Positions 15,045 to 23,849 of a stretch of DNA of 35,287 nucleotides are shown in pieces. This DNA is from Candidatus Accumulibacter vicinus (GTDB lineage Bacteria; Pseudomonadota; Gammaproteobacteria; Burkholderiales; Rhodocyclaceae). Positions within the stretch are counted from its first letter, which is position 1; the number at the start of each line of letters is the position of its first letter. The notes under the pieces were generated by a model. It saw only the letters and a list, made by a program, of their open reading frames with translations, had not been told where the DNA came from and ran no database searches. The position numbers and the translations under genes were made by a program. The DNA lies in assembly GCA_002425405.1 (NCBI GenBank), contig DIME01000154.1, positions 1-35,287 on the forward strand, given 5' to 3'.

Positions 15045-16715
15045 ATGATCACCGCGAGCCGCACCATTCTTGGCCTCTATCATGGGTACAACGCCAATGC
15101 GTGCGTTCTCATCGACGGGCAGCCGGTCGTGGTCGTCGAGAAGGAACGGCACTCGCGAGTCAGACATGCCTATGGTCCGTCTCCCGAGTGCGTGCAGGAC
15201 AGTCTGCACCGGGCCGGCCTGAGCATTGCCGACGTGGATTGCGTCGCTTTCTGCGGGGCATCCGACATCGATACCGACTATGGCTATGATGTCCCCGTTT
15301 CCGCCGATGCGCGGACACGGTTCCCCGCCACACTCGGGACACGACTGCTGTCGTCCGAGTGTTTCCGGGAAACCTCGCTCCGCGTTCTCGACCGGGTGCT
15401 GCCCGCGGTGATCGTCGAACACCATGTCGCACACGGCGCCTGCGCGTTCTATACCTCGGGTTTCCAGGAGAGTCTGGTGCTGGCCTTCGACGGGCTCGGC
15501 GATTTCGGTCGCTCCTGTCTGATCATGCGCGGCAAACGCACGCAGCTCGACTGCCTCGAGTCGGTCCCTCTGCGCATCGGGCTGGCGTTCAGGAAGGCGG
15601 GGACGCACCTGTATCGACTGCACGGCGGCAAAGGTTTCGATGCCGCCGGCAAGCTGATGGCACTCGCCGCTTTCGGCGAGCCGCGCTATCTCGCTGCCGC
15701 CCGCCTGTTCCTCGACCACGTCGATCGATCGACGGGTGGTCGCGATTGGCTCCTCCCCGAAATCGGCAACCTTCGCCCAGGTGCGTTGAGCGATCTCGAC
15801 AGCCACATGGCGCGGGATTTCGCTGCCTCGCTGCAGGCCGTTGCCAGCGCGGAGACGCTCGCACTCCTTCGGCGCCACGTGCGTCCGGGCGATCATCTCT
15901 GTCTGGCCGGAGGGTGCGCGTTGAATGTGATCATCAACCGGGATCTCCTGCGCGAGTTGCCGCTGGCCGCGCTGTACGTTCCTCCCTGCCCACACGATGG
16001 CGGTCTTGGGCTGGGCGCCGGGCTCTACTTGCGCAGCCACATCGAAGGCCGGCCGAGCAATATCGACGGGCTGGACCCGTTTCTGGGCCTGACCGACCTC
16101 GATACAGTGCGTCGCAGCGAACTGCCGCTGCTGGCGAACGGCGGCCTCCCCGCTGTGACCATCGCCGACCTCGGGCGGGAACGTCAGGTCGAAGCAGCGG
16201 TGCGCTTGCTGGCGCAGGGTGAGGTCATTGGCTGGTGTCATGGTCGCCCGGAGCTGGGTCCGCGGGCCCTCGGCAACCGCAGCTTTCTGGCCGACCCCGC
16301 GCGCGACTGGATGTGTGATCACCTCAACAAACGCGTCAAGCACCGCGAGTCGTTCCGCCCTTATGGCCTGTCGCTGCGGGAAGAGAACCTGCCGCGCGTC
16401 TTTGACACGGCGGTACGCTCGCCCTACATGATGATCGCAGGAACCCTGAACGAGCGCTGGCGCAGTGCGCTTCCGGCCGTCGTACATGTCGACGGGACGA
16501 CCCGTTTGCAGACGGTCTCGCGCCGCGACCATCCCCTGTTCTGGGAGCTCCTGGCGGCATTCGAGGCGGCGAGCGGTGTGCCGGGCCTGCTCAACACCTC
16601 GTACAACCTGCCTGGCGAACCCATTGCGGAAACCGTGGCCGATTGCCTGCGGGTATTCTGCGACACACCGATCAGGCACCTGTTTGTCGGCGGGCAGCAA
16701 CTGAGCAAGTGCTGA
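15045..16715 (+). CDS. NodU/CmcH-type O-carbamoyltransferase
   Basis: 556 residues covering both halves of the family. The N-terminal Kae1-like ATPase/carbamoyl-adenylate domain begins ILGLYHGYNANACVLIDG and carries the metal-binding HHVAH (H126, H127, H130) and AFDGLGD. The C-terminal carbamoyltransferase domain shows GRPELGPRALGNRSFLADP and NTSYNLPGEPIAET. Characterised relatives (NodU, TobZ, CmcH, NovN) move a carbamoyl group from carbamoyl phosphate, through carbamoyl-AMP, to a hydroxyl of a sugar or antibiotic. The acceptor here is unknown. There is no glycosyltransferase, polyketide or antibiotic gene nearby. Its stop codon overlaps the ATG of the TIR NTPase (TGATG), which points to coupled translation and joint function. 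Confidence 0.88.
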   Translation: MITASRTILGLYHGYNANACVLIDGQPVVVVEKERHSRVRHAYGPSPECVQDSLHRAGLSIADVDCVAFCGASDIDTDYGYDVPVSADARTRFPATLGTRLLSSECFRETSLRVLDRVLPAVIVEHHVAHGACAFYTSGFQESLVLAFDGLGDFGRSCLIMRGKRTQLDCLESVPLRIGLAFRKAGTHLYRLHGGKGFDAAGKLMALAAFGEPRYLAAARLFLDHVDRSTGGRDWLLPEIGNLRPGALSDLDSHMARDFAASLQAVASAETLALLRRHVRPGDHLCLAGGCALNVIINRDLLRELPLAALYVPPCPHDGGLGLGAGLYLRSHIEGRPSNIDGLDPFLGLTDLDTVRRSELPLLANGGLPAVTIADLGRERQVEAAVRLLAQGEVIGWCHGRPELGPRALGNRSFLADPARDWMCDHLNKRVKHRESFRPYGLSLREENLPRVFDTAVRSPYMMIAGTLNERWRSALPAVVHVDGTTRLQTVSRRDHPLFWELLAAFEAASGVPGLLNTSYNLPGEPIAETVADCLRVFCDTPIRHLFVGGQQLSKC

Positions 16716-19537
16716 TGGCCGGCGAAAACACCCTTTTCATCAGTTATGCCCACCGGGACGAAATCTGGAAAGACGAACTGCTGGTTCAACTGCGCGCCCT
16801 CGGCCGTGCCGTTCCGCTCGACATCTGGGATGACCGCCGCATCAGGCAGGGCGAAGACTGGTATCGCGAAATCAGGAATGCAGTGGCGCGCGCGCGCTTC
16901 GCCGTCTGCCTGATCACCGGGCACTTCCTCGGATCTTCATTCTGCATGGATGAAGAAATCCCCGAGCTGCTGCGCCGACGTCAGGAGGAGGGCCTGGAGC
17001 TGTTGCCGATTCTGATCGAAGACTGTCCGTGGGAAGCGCATCTGTGGCTGAAGCCGTTGCAAATGCTGCCGCGCGACGGCAAGACGGTCAAGGTGGACTT
17101 TCGGGACAAGCACGAGACCGTATTCAGCGCCGTTGCGAAGCGGATATACGAGGCGCTTCAGGGGCCGGCAGCGGCGCCGCCGGCGGGCACGCCCGGATTT
17201 CCGGCCAGGCCGGCCGCCGCCGCCGCGCCAAACGACACGCAGCGCCTGCCGCCGGCAACCTCGCACCTGCTCGGCCGTCACCATGAACTGCAGGTTCTCA
17301 TGGACGCGCTGAACGACCCCGACGGTGGCGTCGTCGTTCTCCACGGTTGGGGTGGTGTCGGAAAAACGGGTCTGGTGCGCGCCTGGGTTGACGCCCTGCC
17401 ACAGCATTCCGGAGCAAGCACCAGGCCGGTATTTGCGTGGTCCTTCGGCAATCAATCGGCCACCGACCGCGAGACCTCGGCGGACAGCTTTGCGATTGCC
17501 GCATTGCGTTTCCTGGGCGATGGTTCACCGCTGCAGGGGCTGCCCTGGGAAAAAGGCGAGCGCCTGGCGGGGCTCGTTGCCGGCCGGCGCGGAATCCTCC
17601 TCCTTGACGGTCTCGAACCCCTGCAATGCCGGGACGGGACACTGCGTGATCCGATCATCCTGAGCCTGCTGCGCCAACTCGCATGTCGGTGCGGCGGGCT
17701 GTGTGTCGTGACCAGTCGCCTGGCGCTGGCCGACTTTGCCGAAGAGGGTGACCGATCGGGGGTAAGGCACCAGAATGTGGAGGAGATTTCGCCCGCGGTC
17801 GGCCGTGCGCTGCTCCGCAGTCGGGGGGTCAAAGGCCACGACCAGGAGCTGGAAGCACTGGTCACGGCTTTCGGAGGTCAGGCCCTGGCGGTCGAGCTGC
17901 TGGCTTCCTGTCCTGACATCTGCGGCCAACCAGGCGCCCCTGCAAAGACAGGACCCGTCGTCGGTGCCCGGAGCGAACACGCACGGCGTGTACTCGCATT
18001 GCTTGCCGAACAGCTCGGCAACGGCGCCGAAGTCGGCTTGTTGCGCGTACTCGCCCTTTTCGACGGGCCCGTCGGCATGGACGAACTCGATGCCATGCTC
18101 GGGCCACCGGTGTTGCCCGGTGCGACCGAGTTCCTGCAAGGTGCGCCGACGACGTTCCTGTTTCGGCAGATCCAGAAACTGCGCTCCCAACGGCTGATCA
18201 CGGTCAGTGATCACGACCCGCTCACGCTGGACATGCACCCCATCGTTCGTGAGTACTTCGCCGACGATTGGTCGCGTGCCGATCGGCCGGCTTTTCTCGC
18301 CGGACACCGGCGCCTCTACGAATACCATCGTGCCCGTGTGCCGGCCGAACCGGCGAGTGCCGACCAGTTCGAACGGCTCTTCCTGGCCGTCGGCCAAGGA
18401 CTTCAGGGCGGTCTGTACGAGGAGGCCTACGAACTGTACCGTCAGGCGGTCGCTCATCGGGGTGCCTCCCTCCTGCCCTCGGAGCATGGCCTGATCGGAC
18501 TGGAGCTGTCGGCTCTGGCGGGTTTTTTCGCGAAGCGATGGTCAAGCCTGGTGTGCGAGCTGCCGTGCGCCGCTCGAGTGGACATTCTCCGGCGCGTCTC
18601 GGAGTGCCTGCAGGCGATGGGACGCGTCGCCGAGGCCGAGGAACCGCTGTTGGCGTGTCTGGCTTTCGAGCAGGACGGAGCCGACGAGGACACGGCGGCG
18701 GAGACCGCTCACCGCCTGAGCACCGTTTACCTCGTCCTCGGCGATCTGCCACGGGCGAGGCACTACTCCAGGGTCAGCGTTGCCCATTTTGCAGGCCGGC
18801 GTCCGGATCGACGTATGGTGTATTCCCTGTGCCGACACGGAGACATTCTCCAGCTCATGGGCGAGAGGAGCGAAGCCGAAGCGACTCTGGAACGCGCGGA
18901 GGCGCTCAACGCGCAGATCGATCCGGACCATCCGGCGCTGCACGGCGTCGAGAGTTTCTGGATGTGTGACCTCCTCATCATGCAGGTTCAAGAGTCGCTC
19001 TTCGCGGCCGGTCATGACCGGCCGGACGTGGAGGGCTTGCTGGCGCGGCTGGATGAAGTCCGCCGGCGTGCCATGCTGGCCATCGCCAGGGATCTGGAAG
19101 ACACCTTTCTTGTGGCTCTCCACCATATCTGCAGCGGGCGCGTCGCAATGCTCCAGGCATTGCTCGGCAGGCGCCACCGTCTGGCGGATGCCGGCGAAGC
19201 GCTCGATCGCGGCGTCAACGACCTGCGTCAGTCGGGGCAGCAACACTGGTTGCCGCGTGGGTTGCTGGCGCGCGCCGCGTTTCGCCGCGAGTCGGGGCGG
19301 CTCGCCGAGGCCGAAGCGGACATTCTCGAAGCGCGCAAAATTGCCGAGAAACGACGCATGACACCGATGCGGCTGCACATCGCCGATTGCCTGATCGAGC
19401 ACGCTCGCGTTGCCCTGGCCAAGGGAGACCTGGCGGCCGCGGCTGACCGCTGTCGGGATGCGCGTCTCCTGGTGGACGCGATGCGCTATCACAGCCGGGA
19501 CAGCGTCCTGGCCGCCGTCGAGGCGCAACTGTCGTGA
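16715..19537 (+). CDS. TIR - STAND NTPase - TPR-like protein
   Basis: 940 residues. Residues 1-150 are a TIR domain: LFISYAHRDE start, DIWDDRRIRQGEDW, and FCMDEEI with E80 at the place of the NADase catalytic Glu. A Pro/Ala-rich linker follows (about 155-185). Residues about 190-530 are a STAND/NB-ARC-like ATPase with LLGRHHEL, Walker A GWGGVGKT (K217), Walker B GILLLDGLE (D298), a VTSRLAL sensor segment and a winged-helix DMHPIVREYFAD. Residues about 550-940 are helical with TPR-like repeats (AEAEEPLLACLAFE, AEAEADILEARKIAE), the probable sensor. This is the architecture of NLR-like antiphage or effector proteins: the sensor binds a trigger, the NTPase oligomerises, TIR cleaves NAD+. The start is ATG within TGATG. 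Confidence 0.88.
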   Translation: MAGENTLFISYAHRDEIWKDELLVQLRALGRAVPLDIWDDRRIRQGEDWYREIRNAVARARFAVCLITGHFLGSSFCMDEEIPELLRRRQEEGLELLPILIEDCPWEAHLWLKPLQMLPRDGKTVKVDFRDKHETVFSAVAKRIYEALQGPAAAPPAGTPGFPARPAAAAAPNDTQRLPPATSHLLGRHHELQVLMDALNDPDGGVVVLHGWGGVGKTGLVRAWVDALPQHSGASTRPVFAWSFGNQSATDRETSADSFAIAALRFLGDGSPLQGLPWEKGERLAGLVAGRRGILLLDGLEPLQCRDGTLRDPIILSLLRQLACRCGGLCVVTSRLALADFAEEGDRSGVRHQNVEEISPAVGRALLRSRGVKGHDQELEALVTAFGGQALAVELLASCPDICGQPGAPAKTGPVVGARSEHARRVLALLAEQLGNGAEVGLLRVLALFDGPVGMDELDAMLGPPVLPGATEFLQGAPTTFLFRQIQKLRSQRLITVSDHDPLTLDMHPIVREYFADDWSRADRPAFLAGHRRLYEYHRARVPAEPASADQFERLFLAVGQGLQGGLYEEAYELYRQAVAHRGASLLPSEHGLIGLELSALAGFFAKRWSSLVCELPCAARVDILRRVSECLQAMGRVAEAEEPLLACLAFEQDGADEDTAAETAHRLSTVYLVLGDLPRARHYSRVSVAHFAGRRPDRRMVYSLCRHGDILQLMGERSEAEATLERAEALNAQIDPDHPALHGVESFWMCDLLIMQVQESLFAAGHDRPDVEGLLARLDEVRRRAMLAIARDLEDTFLVALHHICSGRVAMLQALLGRRHRLADAGEALDRGVNDLRQSGQQHWLPRGLLARAAFRRESGRLAEAEADILEARKIAEKRRMTPMRLHIADCLIEHARVALAKGDLAAAADRCRDARLLVDAMRYHSRDSVLAAVEAQLS

Positions 19538-19550
19538 GCCTGTCGTTGCT

Positions 19551-19850
19551 TCAACGGTCATGGCCTACAGGTTCCCGGCGTTTTGGCCGAGCCAGGTCTT
19601 CGCGCTCACTGGCGACCTTTCTGAGTACCTCCTTGACGGTGTCCGGCATCATCGCGTAGGTCATCAGACTGGAGCCGATGCACACCAGCCAGAAGAGCAG
19701 AAAGCCGGTCGAGTAGGTCGCGATCGCCGACCATTGCACCAGTTCGCCGAACAGGTATAACTGCTCCGGATCGATCATCGTGAAGAAGATCACCTCGGCG
19801 ATGCCCGCGGCGATGAACGCCGGCCACATTATCCAGATCACGTGTTTCAT
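19551..19850 (-). CDS. Small two-helix membrane protein
   Basis: 99 residues from ATG 19850 (GGAGAG lies upstream; an in-frame codon at 19889 lacks a ribosome site). Two hydrophobic segments, about 4-26 (VIWIMWPAFIAAGIAEVIFF) and 47-72 (IATYSTGFLLFWLVCIGSSL), are joined by a short acidic loop. The C-terminal tail is charged and cytosolic (VKEVLRKVASEREDLARPKR). No family is recognised; betaproteobacteria often carry such short proteins. It is convergent with the TIR NTPase, 13 bases apart, and is not part of that operon. Confidence 0.75.
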   Translation of the reverse strand: MKHVIWIMWPAFIAAGIAEVIFFTMIDPEQLYLFGELVQWSAIATYSTGFLLFWLVCIGSSLMTYAMMPDTVKEVLRKVASEREDLARPKRREPVGHDR

Positions 19851-19919
19851 GCTTTTCTCTCCATCAGCGCGCTTGCATGCAAGCGCCAATCGATTTCTCG
19901 GCGCGGCCAGGGCCTGGCG

Positions 19920-20792
19920 TCAGTGCATCCTGCCTGGACTGGCAACGAACAACTGCGGATCGACCATCGCCCCGTTGAGGATCACGCTCCAGTGCAGATG
20001 TGGGCCAGTGGCGCGACCGCTCATTCCGGACAGGCCGAGTCGTTGCCCCTTGCCGACCGTCTCCCCGGTCTGCACATCGATGCGCTCGAGGTGGCAGTAC
20101 ATGCTGATCAGGCCGTTGCCGTGGTCGACAAACACGGTCTGGCCGTTGAAGAAATAATCACCGGTGGCGAGCACGATGCCATGCGCGCTGGATCTGACGG
20201 TGCTGCCGCGCGGTGAGGCGATGTCGAAGCCGGCGTGCGGCGAACGCGCCTCGCCGTTGAAGAAGCGACGCACACCGAAACGGCCGGTGAGGCGACCCGC
20301 CGCGGGCAGGACGAAGTCGGTGTCGGTATCGTCGGCATTGCGCCAATGGCGCTTGATGGTCTGGATGGCGGCGATTTCACTCTCGACGCGGGCCAGATCG
20401 CTGACCGAGAGCTGCACCTTGCTGTTGTCCTTGAGCGTGATCCTTTGTGCCGGATAGTCCTGGTGATCGACTCTGAACTGCACGCTGCGCGATTTTCCCT
20501 GTGCAGTTGCCTGCTCCATTTCCTCCACCCGCAGCGCGTATGTCCCCGGCGGCGTGTCCAGCGCCAGGCCGACGACGCCGACCCATTGACCGGCGTCGGC
20601 CGCGACCAGCACCGGCTGTTCGCCGAGCCAGGCGCGTGGCGGTCTGGCGCCAGCCGCGATGGGCCCCAGCGAAACCACCGCCACGCCGCCGGGGACGCTG
20701 GCTGCTCTGGGCAAGGCAGCGTGCGTGAGCGAGGGCAGCAGCAGGGGAAGTAACCATCGCAGACACCGGGCGAGACGCTGGCCAAGCGGCAT
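19920..20792 (-). CDS. M23 family metallopeptidase (LytM domain)
   Basis: 290 residues from ATG 20792, where a signal peptide begins (MPLGQRLARCLRWLLPLLLP, cut near THA). The frame is open further upstream inside ypfJ without a plausible start. A beta-rich N-terminal domain precedes the peptidase domain (about 165-285), which shows HAGFDI (H186, D190) and GPHLHW (H265, H267), the zinc ligands of an active LytM/M23 enzyme. It is expected to cut peptidoglycan cross-links in the periplasm or, if the DNA-binding-like context differs, to activate amidases; the intact site favours hydrolysis. It starts 13 bases after the ypfJ stop, so both are probably cotranscribed. Confidence 0.87.
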   Translation of the reverse strand: MPLGQRLARCLRWLLPLLLPSLTHAALPRAASVPGGVAVVSLGPIAAGARPPRAWLGEQPVLVAADAGQWVGVVGLALDTPPGTYALRVEEMEQATAQGKSRSVQFRVDHQDYPAQRITLKDNSKVQLSVSDLARVESEIAAIQTIKRHWRNADDTDTDFVLPAAGRLTGRFGVRRFFNGEARSPHAGFDIASPRGSTVRSSAHGIVLATGDYFFNGQTVFVDHGNGLISMYCHLERIDVQTGETVGKGQRLGLSGMSGRATGPHLHWSVILNGAMVDPQLFVASPGRMH

Positions 20793-20805
20793 GGCTTTCA
20801 CCCCG

Positions 20806-21669
20806 CTACAGCGACGCAGCGCTGAAAGTGTCGCACTGGCGGACGTCGCCGCTCTCCATGCCCCGCCTGAACCAGCGCACGCGTTGTTCGGAAGTGCCGT
20901 GGGTGAAGGATTCCGGAACGATCTGGCCCTGCGTCTGGCGTTGCAGGCGGTCGTCGCCAATCGCCGCCGCCGCAGTCAGCGCCTGCTCGGTCTCGCCCGG
21001 TTCGAGGATCTTCTGCATGCTGTCGGCGCGATGGCCCCAGACGCCGGCAAAGCAGTCGGCCTGCAGTTCGAGTCGCACCGACAGCGCATTGGCGGCAGAG
21101 CGGTTGCCGCTCTTTTGCTGTGCCGCGTGCACCTTGTCCGAAATGCCCAGCAGGTGCTGTACGTGATGACCGACTTCGTGTGCGATCACGTACGCCTGGG
21201 CGAACTCGCCGGGCGCGTGAAAGCGTTCCCTGAGGTCGCGGTAGAACGCCAGGTCGATGTAGACCTTCTGATCGGCCGGGCAATAAAAGGGACCCATGGC
21301 AGACTTGCCCGTGCCGCATGCGGTCGGTGTGGCGCCGGTGAACAGCACCAGTTTCGGTTCCTGGTAACGGCGACCGGCCTCACGAAAGACCGTCTGCCAG
21401 GTCGCTTCGGTGCTGCCGAGCACTTTGGCGACGAAGCTCGCCATTTCATCGTTGACCGGCGGCTTCGGTGCAGGGCGTGCTGCGGACGAAGTTTGGTGGC
21501 CGCTGTTTGAAACCAGTCCAAGGATCACCGTCGGGTCGATGCCGAAAAAATAGCCGGCGGCGATGGCAACCAGCAGCGTTCCGATGCCGACGCTGCCGGC
21601 CCCGACGCCGCCGCCCCCCCCTCGCCGGTCCTCGACGTTCTGACTCTCGCTCTGATCATCCAGACGCAT
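20806..21669 (-). CDS. ypfJ: YpfJ/KPN_02809-type neutral zinc metallopeptidase
   Basis: 287 residues. The N-terminus is cytosolic, with a glycine run (RRGGGGGVGAGS) then a membrane anchor (about 28-54). The periplasmic domain has the family signature ACGTGKSAMGPFYCPADQ, the zinc site HEVGHH (H164, E165, H168), LELQADCFAGVW and a C-terminal SFTHGTSEQRVRWFRRG. This is the whole 'putative neutral zinc metallopeptidase' family pattern at normal length (about 285). The physiological substrate is unknown. It is upstream of, and probably cotranscribed with, the M23 peptidase, making a small envelope-protease operon. Confidence 0.9.
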   Translation of the reverse strand: MRLDDQSESQNVEDRRGGGGGVGAGSVGIGTLLVAIAAGYFFGIDPTVILGLVSNSGHQTSSAARPAPKPPVNDEMASFVAKVLGSTEATWQTVFREAGRRYQEPKLVLFTGATPTACGTGKSAMGPFYCPADQKVYIDLAFYRDLRERFHAPGEFAQAYVIAHEVGHHVQHLLGISDKVHAAQQKSGNRSAANALSVRLELQADCFAGVWGHRADSMQKILEPGETEQALTAAAAIGDDRLQRQTQGQIVPESFTHGTSEQRVRWFRRGMESGDVRQCDTFSAASL

Positions 21670-21747
21670 GGCTTATTCCCGAGACACGCATTGCAATGCT
21701 GCCGATGTTAACAGAACCGGGGCAAGATGACAGCACCGAAAGACACT

Positions 21748-21780
21748 TAAAATATCATGGTTGTATTTCCCGACGGGAAA
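21748..21780 (+). promoter_or_regulatory. TAAAAT -10-like box and TTTCCCG-A-CGGGAAA palindrome
   Basis: TAAAAT at 21748-21753 is followed by a perfect palindrome with 7-bp arms at 21766-21780, just downstream of the expected transcription start and 45 bases before the small secreted peptide. It could be an operator for that gene or for divergent ypfJ. Inferred from symmetry only. Confidence 0.4.
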
Positions 21781-21825
21781 GCCTACAGTGGCCTCGCCAA
21801 TGTCGGCAGCCACAAGGAGAAGCGT

Positions 21826-21957
21826 ATGGGGAAACTAACCGCCGGCCTGTTGGCCGTGGCGCTGGCGCTATCAAGTGCACATGCTGTCGCCTGCTCGGCT
21901 GAAAAAGCCAAGGACGGGCAAACCGAAATGAGCACTCCTGCCAAACCCAAGACCTGA
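21826..21957 (+). CDS. 43-residue exported peptide
   Basis: ATG 21826 has AGGAG at an ideal distance; an in-frame ATG at 21757 lies in the palindrome region without a ribosome site. The product is a signal peptide (MGKLTAGLLAVALALSSAHA) followed by a short mature peptide with one cysteine (VACSAEKAKDGQTEMST) and a Lys/Pro tail. SAHAVAC could be a signal peptidase I site or a weak lipobox (AVAC, without the usual Leu at -3). No known family. The good ribosome site and nearby terminator-like hairpin support a real gene. Confidence 0.6.
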   Translation: MGKLTAGLLAVALALSSAHAVACSAEKAKDGQTEMSTPAKPKT

Positions 21958-21978
21958 CTTGTCGGTGTAAGCAACACG

Positions 21979-22008
21979 CGCGGCGCGTACCTCTGGTATC
22001 GCGCCGCG
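21979..22008 (+). terminator. Possible terminator after the small peptide gene
   Basis: CGCGGCGCG and CGCGCCGCG form a 9-bp stem, extended inward by TACC/GGTA with one bulge, followed by TTACGTTT, a poor T-run. It lies between the 43-residue gene and rlmI. Confidence 0.45.
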
Positions 22009-22036
22009 TTACGTTTCAGCGCGAGGAATACTCAGC

Positions 22037-23227
22037 ATGGCTCAACTCGTTCTTCTGCCCGGCAAGGATCGCTCGCTCGCTCGCCGCCACCCCTGGATTT
22101 TCGCGGCCGCGGTCGAGAAGCTCAGCGGTCGCGCGCGACCGGGCGATACCGTCGATGTCGTCGCTGCCAATGGACGTCCTCTGGCAAAAGCGGCGTGGAG
22201 CCCCGAGTCGAAAATCCGCGCCCGCGTGTGGACCTTCGACCCCGACGAGATCGTCGACGATGCCTTCTTCAAACGCCATATCCAGGCCGCTGTCGAACGC
22301 CGTCAGCAGACACCGGAATTGCGCGGGCAGGACGGCCTGCGGCTGGTCCATGGCGAGTCCGATGGTCTGCCGGGCCTGATTGCCGACCGCTACGGCGACA
22401 CCATCGTGCTGCAACTGACAGCCACCGGCCCCGAGAAATGGCGGCAGGCGATCATCCATGCGCTGCAGCGTGCGACTGGCTGCGCGCGCATCTACGAGCG
22501 TTCGGATTCGCATGTACGCCGTCTCGAAGGGTTGCTGCCGGTGACCGGCTGGGTGTCCGGTGCGGCGCCCGCAGAAAGACTCTGCATCGTCGAGAACGGC
22601 GTGCGCATGCAGGTCGATGTCGTTGCCGGCCACAAGACCGGTTTCTATCTCGACCAGCGTGACAACCGTCTGCTGACGCGCACCCTGGCCGCCGACCGCG
22701 CGACGCTCAATGGTTTCTGCTACACCGGTGGGTTTTCGCTGCAGGCGCTTGCCGGCGGCGCCCGCAGCGTCCTTTCGATCGACTCGTCGGGGCCGGCACT
22801 GGCGACGGCCATCGACAACCTGGCGCTCAACCCGCAGCTCGACGCGAACCGGGCCGAGTGGCGCGAGGCGGACGTGTTCACCGAATTGCGCGCGCTGAAG
22901 AACGCCGGGCAGCATTTCGACCTGATCATTCTCGACCCGCCCAAGTTCGCCCCTTCGGCTTCGCATGCCGAGCGCGCCGCACGCGCCTACCGGGACATCA
23001 ATGCCTTTGCCTTCCGTCTGCTCAATCGCGGTGGCCTGCTGATGAGCTACTCGTGTTCGGGGGGCATCAGCAGCGAGCACTTTCAGCGCATCGTCGCCGA
23101 TGCCGCCCTCGATGCCGGCCGTGGCGCGCGCATCCTGCGCCGTCTCGCCGCGCCGCCGGATCATCCGGTGGCGCTGCATTTCAGCGAAGGCGAATATCTC
23201 AAGGGCCTGCTCTGCCAGGTCGATTGA
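22037..23227 (+). CDS. rlmI: 23S rRNA m5C1962 methyltransferase RlmI
   Basis: 396 residues, the usual size. The N-terminal PUA domain (about 1-80) starts LVLLPGKDRSLARRHPWIFA. A central beta region carries GLPGLIADRYGD and the family phrase VDVVAGHKTGFYLDQRDNR (about 195-215). The Rossmann methyltransferase domain shows LNGFCYTGGFSLQALAGGA for SAM, FDLIILDPPKF (DPPxF) and SYSCSGGIS with C340 as the expected catalytic cysteine. It methylates C5 of cytosine 1962 of 23S rRNA during ribosome assembly. AGGA precedes the ATG. A single gene. Confidence 0.92.
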   Translation: MAQLVLLPGKDRSLARRHPWIFAAAVEKLSGRARPGDTVDVVAANGRPLAKAAWSPESKIRARVWTFDPDEIVDDAFFKRHIQAAVERRQQTPELRGQDGLRLVHGESDGLPGLIADRYGDTIVLQLTATGPEKWRQAIIHALQRATGCARIYERSDSHVRRLEGLLPVTGWVSGAAPAERLCIVENGVRMQVDVVAGHKTGFYLDQRDNRLLTRTLAADRATLNGFCYTGGFSLQALAGGARSVLSIDSSGPALATAIDNLALNPQLDANRAEWREADVFTELRALKNAGQHFDLIILDPPKFAPSASHAERAARAYRDINAFAFRLLNRGGLLMSYSCSGGISSEHFQRIVADAALDAGRGARILRRLAAPPDHPVALHFSEGEYLKGLLCQVD

Positions 23228-23237
23228 GGCAGGCGCG

Positions 23238-23849
23238 CTAGCTGCCCCCCCAGATCTGTTTGACGCGCGCGTCGCGGCCGCAACCCTGACGGTAATAGGC
23301 ATAGCGGATCGGGTTTTTCCTGTAGTAGTCCTGGTGATACTCCTCGGCCGGGTAGAAGGGGGTGGCGGCGGCGATTTCGGTTTCGATGCGCGGCAGCTTG
23401 CCACTCGCCAGCAGGGCGTCACGGCTGCTTTCGGCGGCCTTGCGCTCGGCCTCGTTCTGCCAGTAGATGCCGCTGCGGTACTGCGTGCCGATGTCGCAGA
23501 ACTGCCGGTTCTTGACGGTCGGATCGATGTGCCGCCAGAAATGGTCGAGGAGTTGTGGATAGCTGACCTTCTGTGGGTCATAGCTGACGCGGATGGCCTC
23601 GGTATGTCCGGTATTGCCTGCACTGACCTGTTCGTAGCTCGGGTTGACGGTCTGGCCAGCGGTATAGCCGGACTCGGCGCCGAGCACGCCCGGCAGTTTC
23701 TCGAAATCCGCCTCGATACACCAGAAGCAGCCGCCAGCAAAAATCGCCGTCCTGATCTCGGTTTTCTTGCCGGTCGGTGGGTCAGCAGCGCCGGCCCCGC
23801 CGCCCATCGCCAGCAGCCACAGCGCTGCCATGAGCAGGCGCGCGCTCAT
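23238..23849 (-). CDS. msrA: Peptide-methionine (S)-S-oxide reductase, exported
   Basis: 203 residues from ATG 23849, which overlaps the msrB stop as ATGA. A signal peptide (MSARLLMAALWLLAMGGGAGA) precedes the MsrA domain, with the active site AGGCFWCIE (C41, resolving partner C44), GYTAG, NTGHTEAIRV and FWRHIDPTVKNRQFCDIGTQYRSGIYW-like motifs in order. YHQDYY and a C-terminal Cys (YYRQGCG) complete it. It repairs the S-epimer of oxidised methionine, here in the periplasm. The signal sequence and coupling to msrB suggest an envelope repair pair, comparable in purpose to MsrPQ but built from MsrA/MsrB. Confidence 0.92.
   Translation of the reverse strand: MSARLLMAALWLLAMGGGAGAADPPTGKKTEIRTAIFAGGCFWCIEADFEKLPGVLGAESGYTAGQTVNPSYEQVSAGNTGHTEAIRVSYDPQKVSYPQLLDHFWRHIDPTVKNRQFCDIGTQYRSGIYWQNEAERKAAESSRDALLASGKLPRIETEIAAATPFYPAEEYHQDYYRKNPIRYAYYRQGCGRDARVKQIWGGS

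Noticed and set aside
14952..16700. Long minus-strand open frame opposite the carbamoyltransferase
   Set aside because: It lies wholly opposite a gene with clear family motifs and shows none itself; long shadow frames are expected at this GC content.
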